The notes beneath the pieces were generated by a model. The model saw only the letters and a program-made list of their open reading frames with translations. It searched no databases and was not told where the DNA came from. A stretch of 10,812 nucleotides of DNA from an uncultured Bacilli bacterium (GTDB taxonomy: Bacteria > Bacillota_I > Bacilli_A > RF39 > UBA660): contig CAJUPN010000022.1 in the NCBI GenBank assembly GCA_910588195.1, positions 1 through 10,812 of the forward strand, given 5' to 3'. Each line of letters starts with the position of its first letter. The stretch's first letter is position 1. Made by a program: the position numbers and the translations under genes. Below are positions 1 through 7,581 of the stretch, piece after piece.

Positions 1-24
1 AGGATATATTTTATATTTATCCAT
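1..24 (-). CDS. N-terminal 8 codons of an unidentified protein
   Basis: A minus-strand ATG at 24-22 begins the peptide MDKYKIYP, which runs off the left edge of the window. A full AGGAGGAA ribosome binding site lies 28-35, with correct spacing, and this is the only reason to call a start. The gene would be the next one downstream of the nucleosidase-SLOG gene on the same strand, about 137 bases away, so it could be its partner. Eight residues are too few to name a family. Confidence 0.6.
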
Positions 25-92
25 AAATTCCTCCTAATAATTAATAGTTATTTTAAGAAAATAATATCAAACATAAATTATTATTTCATTAG

Positions 93-130
93 AAATATAT
101 TGTGAAAAATAAAAAATCAACAATATATTT
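93..130. terminator. AT-rich inverted repeat, possible terminator
   Basis: An 11-bp perfect inverted repeat (AAATATATTGT at 93-103, ACAATATATTT at 120-130) encloses a 16-base loop, with T runs on both sides. It lies between the 3' end of the nucleosidase-SLOG gene and the next minus-strand gene. A weak intrinsic terminator is the simplest reading. The stem is almost all A-T, so an operator for the downstream gene is an alternative. Confidence 0.35.
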
Positions 131-161
131 TTCTGATTTTTTACATTTTAATCTTATCTTT

Positions 162-1808
162 TTAACTGTATAAATTTATAAGTTCTAATATTTTTTGAAC
201 AACTTCATATATATTTTCTTCTTTTAGACTCAATTTATTTAATTGATCAAGTTTTTTGAAATAATCAGAAACATCTTCTTCACAATTTGAAGAAACAGCA
301 CGATATTTATTTCTCTCGTAAAAATATGGTCTTAGATAATTAGTCTTAAAATTTTCTGTCTTTATTTCGTCATATAATAACTTTGCAGTCCCTCCTGTAC
401 ACCCAACAGGTAGTATTAAAGCATTATTTTTCGCAACAAGATTTAGTTCTTCGCGCATTCCATCTGCATATAAGTTTTCATTACCATTTTTATTTCCAAA
501 TACAAAAACCGCAACATTAGCATTTAAGCATAAAACTTCTCTATTTTTAATTTTACACCTCATTAATTTGTTTTTATTAACAGAATTAGGGTCTATTCTT
601 GGGAAAGGAAATGTCTGCAATCTATCGAAATATTCATGCGAAGTAAGTCCAAGTTGTTCGCAACCATCAAAAACACCAAACAAAACAGCAGATCCCACTC
701 CTACTCCGTAACCTGAAAGAACATTATAATTATTTAAAATTATTTGTTTAGCTAGTTCTTCCATAAATTTCTCTGTTAATTTGGCATATTCTCCCGACTC
801 ACACTGACTCGCAGATATTAAAACATTTTTTCTATTTAAACTTCTAGTTTGTTTTAAATTGCTCGCTGAAAAAGAATATTCGTTGTTAAAAACTTTTTTT
901 AATGCAAAAATAACATTTTTCATTGCATAGATTTGGTTCAAATTTTTATTTTTTGCCTTGTTTCCATCACCCAAATCGCTTATTCCCTTAATTACTAACC
1001 AATCGTAAACACGGTTAAATATGCTTGCAGAAGCAACTCCTATGCCTTCCATATCCAGCGCAGCAACTTCTTGGAATTTTGTTTTCAAATAAGTGCGATA
1101 AAAAGAATTATCTAGTAATTTCTCACCTGAAATATAATTACCTGTATAAACATACGGAAAACACCCATTTGAAAGCATTTGACTCCACAAAAACTCTTTT
1201 TGCTGAGTTCTAACACCAATTGTCATACAATTAGGTTTGTCCCTATTTAATTCATTATCTAATTCCTTTTGAATTTCTTCTTTTAAATAATTGTTAAAAC
1301 TTAGAATATTCGCACTGCAAAATAAATTGAATAACCTCATTGAATGGTATTGTGGATAACGTCCAATAATCTCCGTAGGAGCTATTTTTTCTGATTCATA
1401 TCCTATAATTTTGTTAGCAATTATAACATCACCAATTTTTAGTTTATCGTCTAACCCTGCTGATATGCCTGGCATAATAATATATCTTGGTTTAAAAATC
1501 TGAATGGCACGATTAATAACATTAATAACACTATTAACATTTACAGCCCCCATATCTGAAGTTTTTGACAGAACAATATTATATTTAAAAAATTTGCCAA
1601 TATAAAAATGCTGTAAACATTCTTCCTCTATTAAATCAAGGATTACCCCATATCCATCTAATGGTGCAAGGTTTTTTTGCATTTCCCACATTTCTATCTC
1701 GTTGTAAACAACAAATAAAAAATTTAGCAAGGGCTCTATTTTATTCACTTTTTCTTTAGGTATTGATACAATATTGTATTTTAAATCTTTTGTTAAATTA
1801 ATGTCCAC
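162..1808 (-). CDS. Nucleosidase (PNP/MTAN-type) fused to a ThsA-like SLOG domain
   Basis: A 548-residue two-domain protein. Residues about 25-308 look like the PNP_UDP phosphorylase/nucleosidase fold: GISAG at 114-118, GDVIIANKII at 126-135, DMEG at 252-255 (the family's Met-Glu ribose-binding pair) and ISD at 276-278 with the expected catalytic Asp. Residues about 326-545 look like the SLOG domain found in Thoeris ThsA (STALD type): NVLISAS at 328-334, the glycine-rich loop GYGVGVGSAV at 366-375, FVFGN at 435-439 and LPVGCTGGTA at 466-475. In ThsA this domain binds a TIR-made cyclic ADP-ribose and activates an N-terminal SIR2; here the effector is a nucleosidase. PNP effectors in Detocs cleave ATP, so ATP or another nucleotide is a plausible target (inference). 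The GTG start is chosen because GGAGAG lies 6 bases upstream (1815-1820). No transmembrane or signal segment is visible. An inactivated paralogue lies at 4212-5561. Confidence 0.88.
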   Translation of the reverse strand: MDINLTKDLKYNIVSIPKEKVNKIEPLLNFLFVVYNEIEMWEMQKNLAPLDGYGVILDLIEEECLQHFYIGKFFKYNIVLSKTSDMGAVNVNSVINVINRAIQIFKPRYIIMPGISAGLDDKLKIGDVIIANKIIGYESEKIAPTEIIGRYPQYHSMRLFNLFCSANILSFNNYLKEEIQKELDNELNRDKPNCMTIGVRTQQKEFLWSQMLSNGCFPYVYTGNYISGEKLLDNSFYRTYLKTKFQEVAALDMEGIGVASASIFNRVYDWLVIKGISDLGDGNKAKNKNLNQIYAMKNVIFALKKVFNNEYSFSASNLKQTRSLNRKNVLISASQCESGEYAKLTEKFMEELAKQIILNNYNVLSGYGVGVGSAVLFGVFDGCEQLGLTSHEYFDRLQTFPFPRIDPNSVNKNKLMRCKIKNREVLCLNANVAVFVFGNKNGNENLYADGMREELNLVAKNNALILPVGCTGGTAKLLYDEIKTENFKTNYLRPYFYERNKYRAVSSNCEEDVSDYFKKLDQLNKLSLKEENIYEVVQKILELINLYS

Positions 1809-1841
1809 AATTTACTCTCCAAACTAAAATTTTGTAACTTT

Positions 1842-1870
1842 AATTTACCACAATTTGATATAATTTTCAA
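1842..1870 (-). promoter_or_regulatory. Promoter of the nucleosidase-SLOG gene
   Basis: On the minus strand a -35 TTGAAA (1870-1865) and a -10 TAAATT (1847-1842) are separated by 17 bases, and the -10 is preceded by TGG, an extended -10. A start site near 1835 gives a leader of roughly 27 bases. The stretch TTGTGGTAAA also occurs at the promoter of the DUF2971 gene (10075-10089). Confidence 0.5.
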
Positions 1871-2254
1871 GAGAGAAACAAAGAAATATGAAGAATAATG
1901 AATATTTGTCAAATCTAATCAGTTATTTTGCAAGCCAAAATATAATTTATCAAATAAATTACTAAAGCTTCCTTTCAAATTTAATAATATTAAACGAAAA
2001 AAATAATATCTATTGAAATCTTTAAAACTAAATATAAGTAAAAACATAAATCTTCATAATTTCTTGCTGTTACAAAAACAATAAGAAACCAAATTGCCTC
2101 TAAACTATTTATATTATACTTTTTTATACAAACCATCTTAAAGATAGCAATAATCTGCATATTATCCAGAAAATTTAAAAACATACACTAATTTCTATTA
2201 CGTAAATTTCTACCATTAAAATCATCAATCTCCAAAATAGGTTTTATAATTTCG
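1871..2254. other. Gene-free AT-rich spacer left of the first tRNA fragment
   Basis: No convincing gene is seen in these 384 bases. A 64-codon minus-strand reading frame at 1990-2184 has hydrophobic low-complexity content and no ribosome binding site, and resembles nothing known to me. The stretch does not contain the arm-like motif that precedes the other two tRNA fragments, so the left joint appears eroded or of different origin. Confidence 0.4.
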
Positions 2255-2278
2255 AGGTTCGAATCCTGTCCGAGTCGC
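2255..2278 (+). repeat. tRNA-Arg 3'-end fragment (short attachment remnant, copy A)
   Basis: Twenty-four bases covering part of the T stem, the T loop (TTCGAAT) and the acceptor strand (CCGAGTCG) match the fragment at 10492-10536 without mismatch; the following GCTA replaces GCCA. The anticodon arm seen in the two other copies is absent. It is followed by a terminator like theirs, so it is best read as the oldest or most damaged joint of a tandem insertion array. Confidence 0.7.
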
Positions 2279-2302
2279 TATTTTTTTATATTTTAAGAAA
2301 TT

Positions 2303-2353
2303 AAAAGACCTTGAATAAGGGCATTAGTATTTGTCCTCCATTTAAGGTCTTTT
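2303..2353. terminator. Intrinsic terminator after tRNA fragment A
   Basis: AAAAGACCTT (2303-2312) pairs with AAGGTCTTTT (2344-2353), with further pairing inside, and ends in a T run on the plus strand; the A run gives the same on the minus strand. It appears to be the tRNA gene's own terminator carried with the fragment. It now also lies just past the stop codon of the minus-strand ATPase gene and could end that transcript. Confidence 0.7.
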
Positions 2354-2389
2354 CATATTTAAATTTTTTACAATGCATACTAGCATTAT

Positions 2390-3589
2390 TTAAAGTAGAC
2401 CTAATAGCCATAATGCAATATCATAAATTATGATTCCTTCATAACTATATTTATCATGTTTAGTATTCGCAATAATTATTTTAGGGTGTGCATCTTTTAT
2501 TCGAAGCAATGGATCGTATTCTCTTTTAAAAGTATCTTCACTTGAAATATTATCACTCACTTGAATATAAAGCTTTTCTTTTTCATTCAATGCTACAAAA
2601 TCTACTTCTTTTTCATATAGCTTACCAACATAGACTTCATATCCTCTTCTAAGTAATTCTAGACAAACTAAATTTTCATATACCCTTCCATAATCCATAT
2701 TCCTAGTTCCTAAAATTGCATATCGCAATCCAGAATCGCATAGATAGTATTTATTGGAAGTTTCTAAATATTTTTTGCCCTTAATGTCATATCTCTTAAT
2801 TTCATAAAAAACAAATGCATTACATAAATATTTAATATATTTACCAATCGTTACATGGGTTGTCTCAATAGAATTTGTATTAAGTATTTCACTCACTTTA
2901 TTAACTGAGGTAAGATTACTTATATTATCCATCAAATATTCTGCTAATTTATCCATAACTAATCCACTAGACAAATTATACTTTTGAATAAGATCGCGAT
3001 TGACGATTGTTTCATAAACATCTTTAAGATATTGAACTCTATCTCTTTCATTTAAATATGGATAAGCTCCTGAGAAACCTCCTTCTCTAACGTAGTTATT
3101 AAAAGCTTTATCAATATTTGAAATCTCTTTATGATAGGACATATATTCTTCAAAACTAAATGGAAAAACATGGATTTCAATATAACGTCCTGTGAATAAA
3201 GTAGCCAAATCTGCACTTAATAAGAAGGCGTTTGAACCTGTTATATAAAGATCGAATTTTTCACTTGAGTAAAGAGAATTAATAACTAACTCAAATCGAT
3301 TGCAAAGTTGAACTTCATCAATAAAGACATAATTATTTCTTCCTAATATAAATTTTGCATTTACATAATTATTTAAGGATTTATATTCTTTCAAATCATC
3401 AAATTGTAAATCAGTAAAATCAATAAAAATTATATTTGCTTTATTATCTGATTTAGAGATATATTCCATATAAGCCTTCATTAATTTAGATTTTCCTGAT
3501 CTACGAACTCCTGTTATAATTTTGATATCTGGGGTTCCTTTTAAATCAATAAGTCTATTCAAATATGTTGGTCGTTCAATTATTTTCAT
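2390..3589 (-). CDS. AAA_14/DUF4143 family ATP-binding protein
   Basis: A 399-residue protein of usual length for this family. The N-terminal AAA ATPase part has Walker A GVRRSGKS (27-34), Walker B YVFIDEVQ (87-94), a sensor-like ITGSNAFLLS (116-125) and an Arg in FTGRY. The C-terminal DUF4143 part has a PD-(D/E)XK-like pattern: E305 in YENLVCLELL, D330 in EKEVDFVAL and YIQVS at 341-345. Family members are widespread in bacteria and archaea, often on mobile DNA; their role is not settled. It is the only gene between tRNA fragments A and B. The start is the first ATG behind a strong promoter; the ribosome binding site is weak (GTGAGACGAAG directly upstream). No lesion is seen. Confidence 0.9.
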   Translation of the reverse strand: MKIIERPTYLNRLIDLKGTPDIKIITGVRRSGKSKLMKAYMEYISKSDNKANIIFIDFTDLQFDDLKEYKSLNNYVNAKFILGRNNYVFIDEVQLCNRFELVINSLYSSEKFDLYITGSNAFLLSADLATLFTGRYIEIHVFPFSFEEYMSYHKEISNIDKAFNNYVREGGFSGAYPYLNERDRVQYLKDVYETIVNRDLIQKYNLSSGLVMDKLAEYLMDNISNLTSVNKVSEILNTNSIETTHVTIGKYIKYLCNAFVFYEIKRYDIKGKKYLETSNKYYLCDSGLRYAILGTRNMDYGRVYENLVCLELLRRGYEVYVGKLYEKEVDFVALNEKEKLYIQVSDNISSEDTFKREYDPLLRIKDAHPKIIIANTKHDKYSYEGIIIYDIALWLLGLL

Positions 3590-3641
3590 CTTCGTCTCAC
3601 TTTCAAAACTTTAATTTTTTTGTTTTTTTGAAACTAATCAT

Positions 3642-3670
3642 ATTATATATCATTCTAATTAAATTTTCAA
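3642..3670 (-). promoter_or_regulatory. Promoter of the DUF4143 ATPase gene
   Basis: On the minus strand a -35 TTGAAA (3670-3665), a 17-base spacer and a perfect TATAAT (3647-3642). The leader to the ATG at 3589 is about 45 bases and A-rich. Confidence 0.65.
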
Positions 3671-3762
3671 TAAACTAAATCACACTTTGTTAATCACATA
3701 AATGAAAATTTATAATAAAAAAACTATCTTATAAAACCAACCTTCCTAGTCAAAATTTATTT

Positions 3763-3799
3763 GTGTGGAATTTTTCACGGGAAATCTATACAAGATATT
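3763..3799 (+). repeat. Arm-like motif left of tRNA fragment B
   Basis: These 37 bases align without gaps to 10327-10363, with 30 identical positions including TATACAAGATA. Both copies lie upstream of a tRNA-Arg fragment on the same strand, so they look like recombinase arm or accessory sites at the ends of related integrated elements. The distance to the tRNA core is about 37 bases here and about 128 at the right-hand copy. Confidence 0.6.
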
Positions 3800-3836
3800 C
3801 AAAGAATTTATAGGATATTGGAAGTAAATCACTTTA

Positions 3837-3881
3837 CTTCTAAGCCGTCGATCGCAGGTTTGAATCCTATCCGAGTTGCCA
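3837..3881 (+). repeat. tRNA-Arg(TCT) 3'-half fragment, attachment site copy B
   Basis: The fragment runs from the anticodon loop CTTCTAA (anticodon TCT) through the anticodon stem, variable region, T arm and acceptor strand to CCA. It differs from the copy at 10492-10536 at four positions, each a C-to-T or G-to-A change, one of which spoils the T loop (TTTGAAT). The 5' half of a tRNA is not present upstream, so this is not a tRNA gene but an attachment-site duplicate that is drifting. Confidence 0.82.
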
Positions 3882-3900
3882 TTTTCTATTTTAAGTATTT

Positions 3901-3951
3901 AAAAGACCTCAAGTAAGGACATTTATACTTGTCTTACATTCAAAGTCTTTT
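3901..3951 (+). terminator. Terminator-like hairpin after tRNA fragment B
   Basis: AAAAGAC (3901-3907) pairs with GTCTTTT (3945-3951), with inner partial pairing of AAGGACA and TGTCTT. It corresponds in place and sequence to the terminators after fragments A and C, but the stem is interrupted, which fits the drift seen in the adjoining tRNA fragment. Confidence 0.5.
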
Positions 3952-4090
3952 CTATTTATTTTTCATAAAGGCCATTAAAAGTTGCAGATAGATTATGATA
4001 GATAAATATTTAAATTATATCTTTGAATGTTCCAATAGATTAATCCTTTAACCGCAATGATAAACTTTCTATCACTATATTAGAAAATTT

Positions 4091-4131
4091 AAAACTCTAC
4101 AGAATAGTTTTACTATTATATGTGGAGTTTT
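4091..4131. terminator. Bidirectional terminator hairpin
   Basis: AAAACTCTACA (4091-4101) pairs with TGTGGAGTTTT (4121-4131) with one G-U, and ATAGT/ACTAT extend the stem inside. It lies downstream of the decayed nucleosidase-SLOG gene on the minus strand and probably ended its transcript. The rest of 3952-4211 holds no gene that I can see. Confidence 0.6.
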
Positions 4132-4211
4132 AAATAAATTTGTATTATTTCTAACAATACAGCAAAAAGTGGACGCAAAAAAAATTTTAAAGAGATTTGT
4201 ATTTATTGAGT

Positions 4212-5561
4212 CTACAAAGAATTCATAAAATCAATTATGTTTTGAATCAAATCAGTTTTGCTGGATTTTTTATCATTTAATTTTTCAAATAATGCTCTTG
4301 TTGTATAAGAGGCATCTGGATAATACAATCCAAAGTCTTCTTTGACTGTTTTTCACAAATTTTCTGCCATATATCCTGTAGCCCCAATTGGAATCACATA
4401 TGCATTCCCTTTAGAATTATAGAATTCTTCAAGCATACCTGTTGCTTGAATTTTCTTGCCAGATTCATTTAATTTTTTTCCGTAAATAAAAATAGAGTTC
4501 TTTATGTCTTTTGTCATTAACTTTGTATTCTCAGTTTTTATTGATTGTAAAAATTTTTTTATTCTTCATTATGAACTCTTGGAAATGAATAAGATTCAAG
4601 ACAATCTGATGTATTAAAAGCCATTGCTTTAGCTATATCGTATGCTCCTGATACAACTGCTGGGTCTACACATAATCCGTATCCTGTTATTACCTTTAGT
4701 CCATTTTTTATAAGATTCTTTGCTAATTCATTTGAAAATGCCTCATCCTCAAAAGTGTCTTTATCTCCATATACATAGCTACCACTAATCAAAACATTTC
4801 CTTTTGAAATATTAAAAAAATTTTTTTGTTCCATGATATATTTAAATAAAACAATAACATTTCTCAGAGCTTCATCTTAATTTTCTCTACCTTTCTTTTT
4901 TTCTCCTTTATCACTAACCCCTTTTATAAAAATCCAATCTTTAACCCAAATATTTAAACAAGTTGCACCTAATCCAGTGCCTTCCATGTCCAAACCTATT
5001 GTTTCTGGATAACTCTTTAATAGTTCTTTTTTGTATCTTGAAGAATTTAATAATTTATCGCCAGATAGAACCGTTCCTTTAAACACTTTAAAATTAAATT
5101 TTCTCGCAAAAAAAGTGCTGAAATGCTTCTATATAAATTCCCTAGATTATAAATGTCTGATCTTTGAATTCTATATATTTTTTAAAAAAATGAGATTCTG
5201 TTACTTTTTGTTTCTCGTATGCAATGATTTTATTTGCTATAATTACATCTTTCAAATTTACTTTTGCAGAAATCCCTGCACAAATTCCCAGCATGAAAAC
5301 ATAGTCGATTTTCATATATTTGCAATAATGATTAATTGTTATAATTGCATTACATATACCCATATAAGTATTTTTTCCTAAGACAACATCATAAAGTCCA
5401 ATACGTCCAAATGTATATATATAATTATCATTTATAATTGTTTCTGAATTGTTAATAATTGCCTTTATACTATTGTATTCTTTATCAGTTACTGTAATAA
5501 TAAGAGTTTTAGTTTTTGAAACATAATAATTGAATTTTGCATTATTTAAAATATTTTCCAT
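4212..5561 (-). pseudogene. Decayed nucleosidase-SLOG paralogue next to the TIR gene
   Basis: Pieces in different frames line up in order with the intact protein at 162-1808. The nucleosidase part keeps GICAGIS, DVIIANKIIAYE, LSGDKLL, LDMEGTGLGA and IKGVSDKG; the SLOG part keeps NVLISGS, VITGYGLCVDPAVVSGA, FIYGKK and IPIGATGY. Lesions: an in-frame TAG (5142-5144); a frameshift with loss of about 45 residues around 5087-5141; a TAA (4877-4879) exactly where the intact copy has Gln291; a TAA (4559-4561) with a frameshift; and a TGA (4353-4355). The stop at 4212-4214 ends the homology. The start is taken as the ATG at 5561, giving MENILNNAKF, because homology does not reach further upstream. It is divergent from the TIR gene, the layout expected for an ancestral two-gene system. 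The number of lesions argues against sequencing error. Confidence 0.88.
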
Positions 5562-5682
5562 ATTTTTGTTCCGCCCAATTTCTTCATAACATTGTAAATA
5601 ATTATATGGTAAAATGAAGAAATCTGCAAGAAAAAATCGTATTTTAAAGAAAAAATGATTTAACAAAAAATCTTCTCTAATT

Positions 5683-5706
5683 TCAAAATAATATGAGATT
5701 ATTGGG
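5683..5706 (+). repeat. 24-bp leader element in front of the TIR gene
   Basis: Identical, in opposite orientation, to 7582-7605 in front of the kinase gene. It ends in GGG, which is part of the Shine-Dalgarno of both genes (GGGAAG here, GGGAGG there). It holds the right arm of an inverted repeat, ATTTCA (5680-5685) with TGAGAT (5694-5699), which can fold in RNA with one U-G pair. Confidence 0.75.
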
Positions 5707-5714
5707 AAGAAATA

Positions 5715-6908
5715 TTGAATAAAATGAAAACTAAAAATAAAATTTTTATCAGTTGGTCTAAAGATACTAGCAAGTTAATAGCACAAGAATTGAGGATTTT
5801 TATAAATAATATCTTCTCTTCTGCAATAGAGTTATTTTTTTCGCCTGAAATTTACAAAGGTACGTGTGTGGATAAAGAAATACATGAAAATCTTTTATCT
5901 TGTTCCAAATGCATAGTTTGTATAACAGCCGATAATTTTAAAAATCCATGGTTATTATATGAATCTGGTGTCATTTATGGTTCGAATTACAATAAGAGCA
6001 ACAATAAGTCTATAATTGTTCCAATTCTATTTGAATCAATTCCAGACTGGTCTTCGTGGATTGATAAACCGCTTAACAGATACGTTCCTATAAAATTTAT
6101 AAATGATGATGGTGAATTTGGCTGTGGTAAAGAAGAATTTAAAAAGTTTTTTGAACAAATATCACTTGAATTTAATATAGAATATAAATATTTTGATAAA
6201 GAATGGGAAAAGTTTCAACATTCAGTTTCAAATATCTTGACTAAAAATTCATTAATTCCTAACGAGTGTAGTAATTTAGTCAATGATATATTAAAAAATG
6301 ATGAAGATTTTGTGGTTGTCAGTCCTGAAATAACTAAAGAACACATATTATTTCATAAAGGATTCAAAACCCCTGCTTTGACAAAAATCTTAATGAATAA
6401 TGTTTTAAATGGGTTTAGTAAATATTACTGGATATTTGGACGAAAAAATCAAAGATTAATGTCAAGAGAATATGAATATTTTTTTAGAGAATTGTCTAAG
6501 ATGAAAGACGTTGATTTTAGATGTTTATTTACTATGCCAAAAAGTCCTGCTTCAATAAAAGCTATTACTTGGGACAGAACGGATACTTTTGATGTAGAGT
6601 TACAAATCACATTGAAACATGCTTTAGAATTAAAAAATAAATTCGGTTTGCCAGTAGAAAAAATATTTAGATTATACTTTGAACCAAGAACTGAGTTAAT
6701 GATTAGATTAGATAACACAGTATTATATAATAAAATACAAAGGGATGCAAATGGATATCCTCTATCTTATACAAATTCAAGTTTTGAAATTTTGAGTGGT
6801 TTAAAAGATGTTGGATTAAATGCAATCAAAAATTTTGAATCTATTTGGAATAATGATCAAAAATCTGTTCCTCTAACACAAGAACTATTTGATAGTTTAT
6901 TTAATTAA
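5715..6908 (+). CDS. TIR-domain protein, probable signal-making partner of the nucleosidase-SLOG effector
   Basis: A 397-residue protein. Residues 8-170 form a bacterial TIR domain: KIFISWS (9-15) is the first strand and box 1, FFSPEIYKGT (41-50) the BB-loop region, CIVCITADNF (66-75) a core strand, and PWLLYESG (78-85) carries the expected catalytic Glu83 of NAD-cleaving TIRs. Residues about 180-397 are a separate domain, starting with NILTKNSLIPNE; the part around YWIFGRKNQRLMSREYEYFF and FRCLFTMPKSP resembles, to my eye, a degenerate phospholipase-D-like ligand-binding fold, which is uncertain. The TTG start is preferred because GGGAAG (5704-5709) lies 5 bases before it; the ATG at 5724 would be too far. 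It is divergent from the decayed nucleosidase-SLOG gene, and its 3' end overlaps the kinase gene by 12 bases. Thoeris-like signalling is inferred from domains and position. Confidence 0.85.
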   Translation: MNKMKTKNKIFISWSKDTSKLIAQELRIFINNIFSSAIELFFSPEIYKGTCVDKEIHENLLSCSKCIVCITADNFKNPWLLYESGVIYGSNYNKSNNKSIIVPILFESIPDWSSWIDKPLNRYVPIKFINDDGEFGCGKEEFKKFFEQISLEFNIEYKYFDKEWEKFQHSVSNILTKNSLIPNECSNLVNDILKNDEDFVVVSPEITKEHILFHKGFKTPALTKILMNNVLNGFSKYYWIFGRKNQRLMSREYEYFFRELSKMKDVDFRCLFTMPKSPASIKAITWDRTDTFDVELQITLKHALELKNKFGLPVEKIFRLYFEPRTELMIRLDNTVLYNKIQRDANGYPLSYTNSSFEILSGLKDVGLNAIKNFESIWNNDQKSVPLTQELFDSLFN

Positions 6909-7567
6909 TAAAATAGACTCTAAGTAATCATTCATAATTTTTTCAATAATAGTGACAATACTATTTTGACTCATTCCTGAGATATCAATACTAAATACAT
7001 TATTTACTTTATTTGATAGTTCTAATGTTTCTTTATGCAATAAAAAATTTTTTTCTTTATATTTGAATATTTTTTCCTTTATTTGGTCATCACTCAAAGT
7101 ATAATTTCTTTCCTTACATCTATCAAAGCGTCTTCTAATATGCTCTTGTTCATCTGAGATATATAAATTAATAAATAAAACATTATCCTTAAATCCTTCA
7201 ACTGGAACAGAATCTTTAAAATATACACTAGGTATTATATTAATTCCTTCAATAATAGTAGGGATACATCTTTTTTTTGCCTAACAACTATCTCTTTTAC
7301 ATATCTTGATAAAACCAAAGCTTGCTGTTTAAATGTATCATAATTGTTATCTGTTGTTGAACTAAGTAAACAATTAAAATCATCATTCAAACGGAAATTT
7401 TCATTTTCTTTAATAATCGATCGTATTACTGTTTTTATCATATCAAGTTCAGTAATTCTTTTAAAAAATGGGTAGTCTTCTAATAACTTGTATGATATAG
7501 TTGTTTTTCCAACGCATGGTACCCCAGATATAAATAAAATAAAAGGTATAGATTTAATTTTTTCCAT
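6897..7567 (-). pseudogene. P-loop kinase (2-phosphoglycerate kinase-like/AAA_33), split by a frame change at an A8 run
   Basis: The first frame begins at ATG 7567 and has a P-loop GVPCVGKTT (15-23) followed by LDMIKTVIRSI; it stops at 7235. The other frame continues with CIPTIIEGINIIPS, HIRRRFDRCKERNY and a helical tail down to 6897. The EGxxxxP segment and the Arg-rich lid resemble 2-phosphoglycerate kinase-like small-molecule kinases. The frames join at eight A residues (minus strand, 7278-7271). A one-base loss explains the break, and a -1 slip at A AAA AAA G would restore about 223 residues. GGGAGG lies 11 bases before the ATG. The gene converges on the TIR gene with overlapping stop regions and shares its 24-bp leader. 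Substrate unknown. Confidence 0.7.
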
Positions 7568-7581
7568 AATTTCATTTTCCT

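Noticed and set aside
1..24. A ThsB-type TIR start for the edge gene
   Set aside because: MDKYKIYP is compatible with many families; eight residues do not support a TIR call.
1025..1213. A plus-strand reading frame of 62 codons
   Set aside because: It lies wholly inside the nucleosidase-SLOG gene on the other strand and has no protein-like features.
1990..2184. A 64-residue hydrophobic minus-strand protein
   Set aside because: No ribosome binding site, no recognisable motif, and low-complexity AT-rich sequence beside an eroded attachment site.
3837..3881. A complete tRNA gene at copy B, or likewise at 10492-10536
   Set aside because: Only the 3' half from the anticodon loop is present; the upstream bases cannot form the D arm or the 5' acceptor strand.
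4155..4180. An old IS3-like end (ACAGCAAAAAGTGGACGC resembles some IS termini)
   Set aside because: The usual ACTGACCCC start is missing and no partner repeat or transposase remnant was found nearby.
5031..5381. A plus-strand reading frame of 116 codons
   Set aside because: It is antisense to the decayed nucleosidase part, whose homology to 162-1808 explains the sequence.
5562..5666. An N-terminal extension of the decayed nucleosidase-SLOG gene
   Set aside because: The frame is open, but the residues are Phe-rich low complexity and no homology to the intact copy extends beyond the ATG at 5561.
6449..6718. A minus-strand reading frame inside the TIR gene
   Set aside because: It is the reverse of the TIR protein's C-terminal domain, with no start signal.
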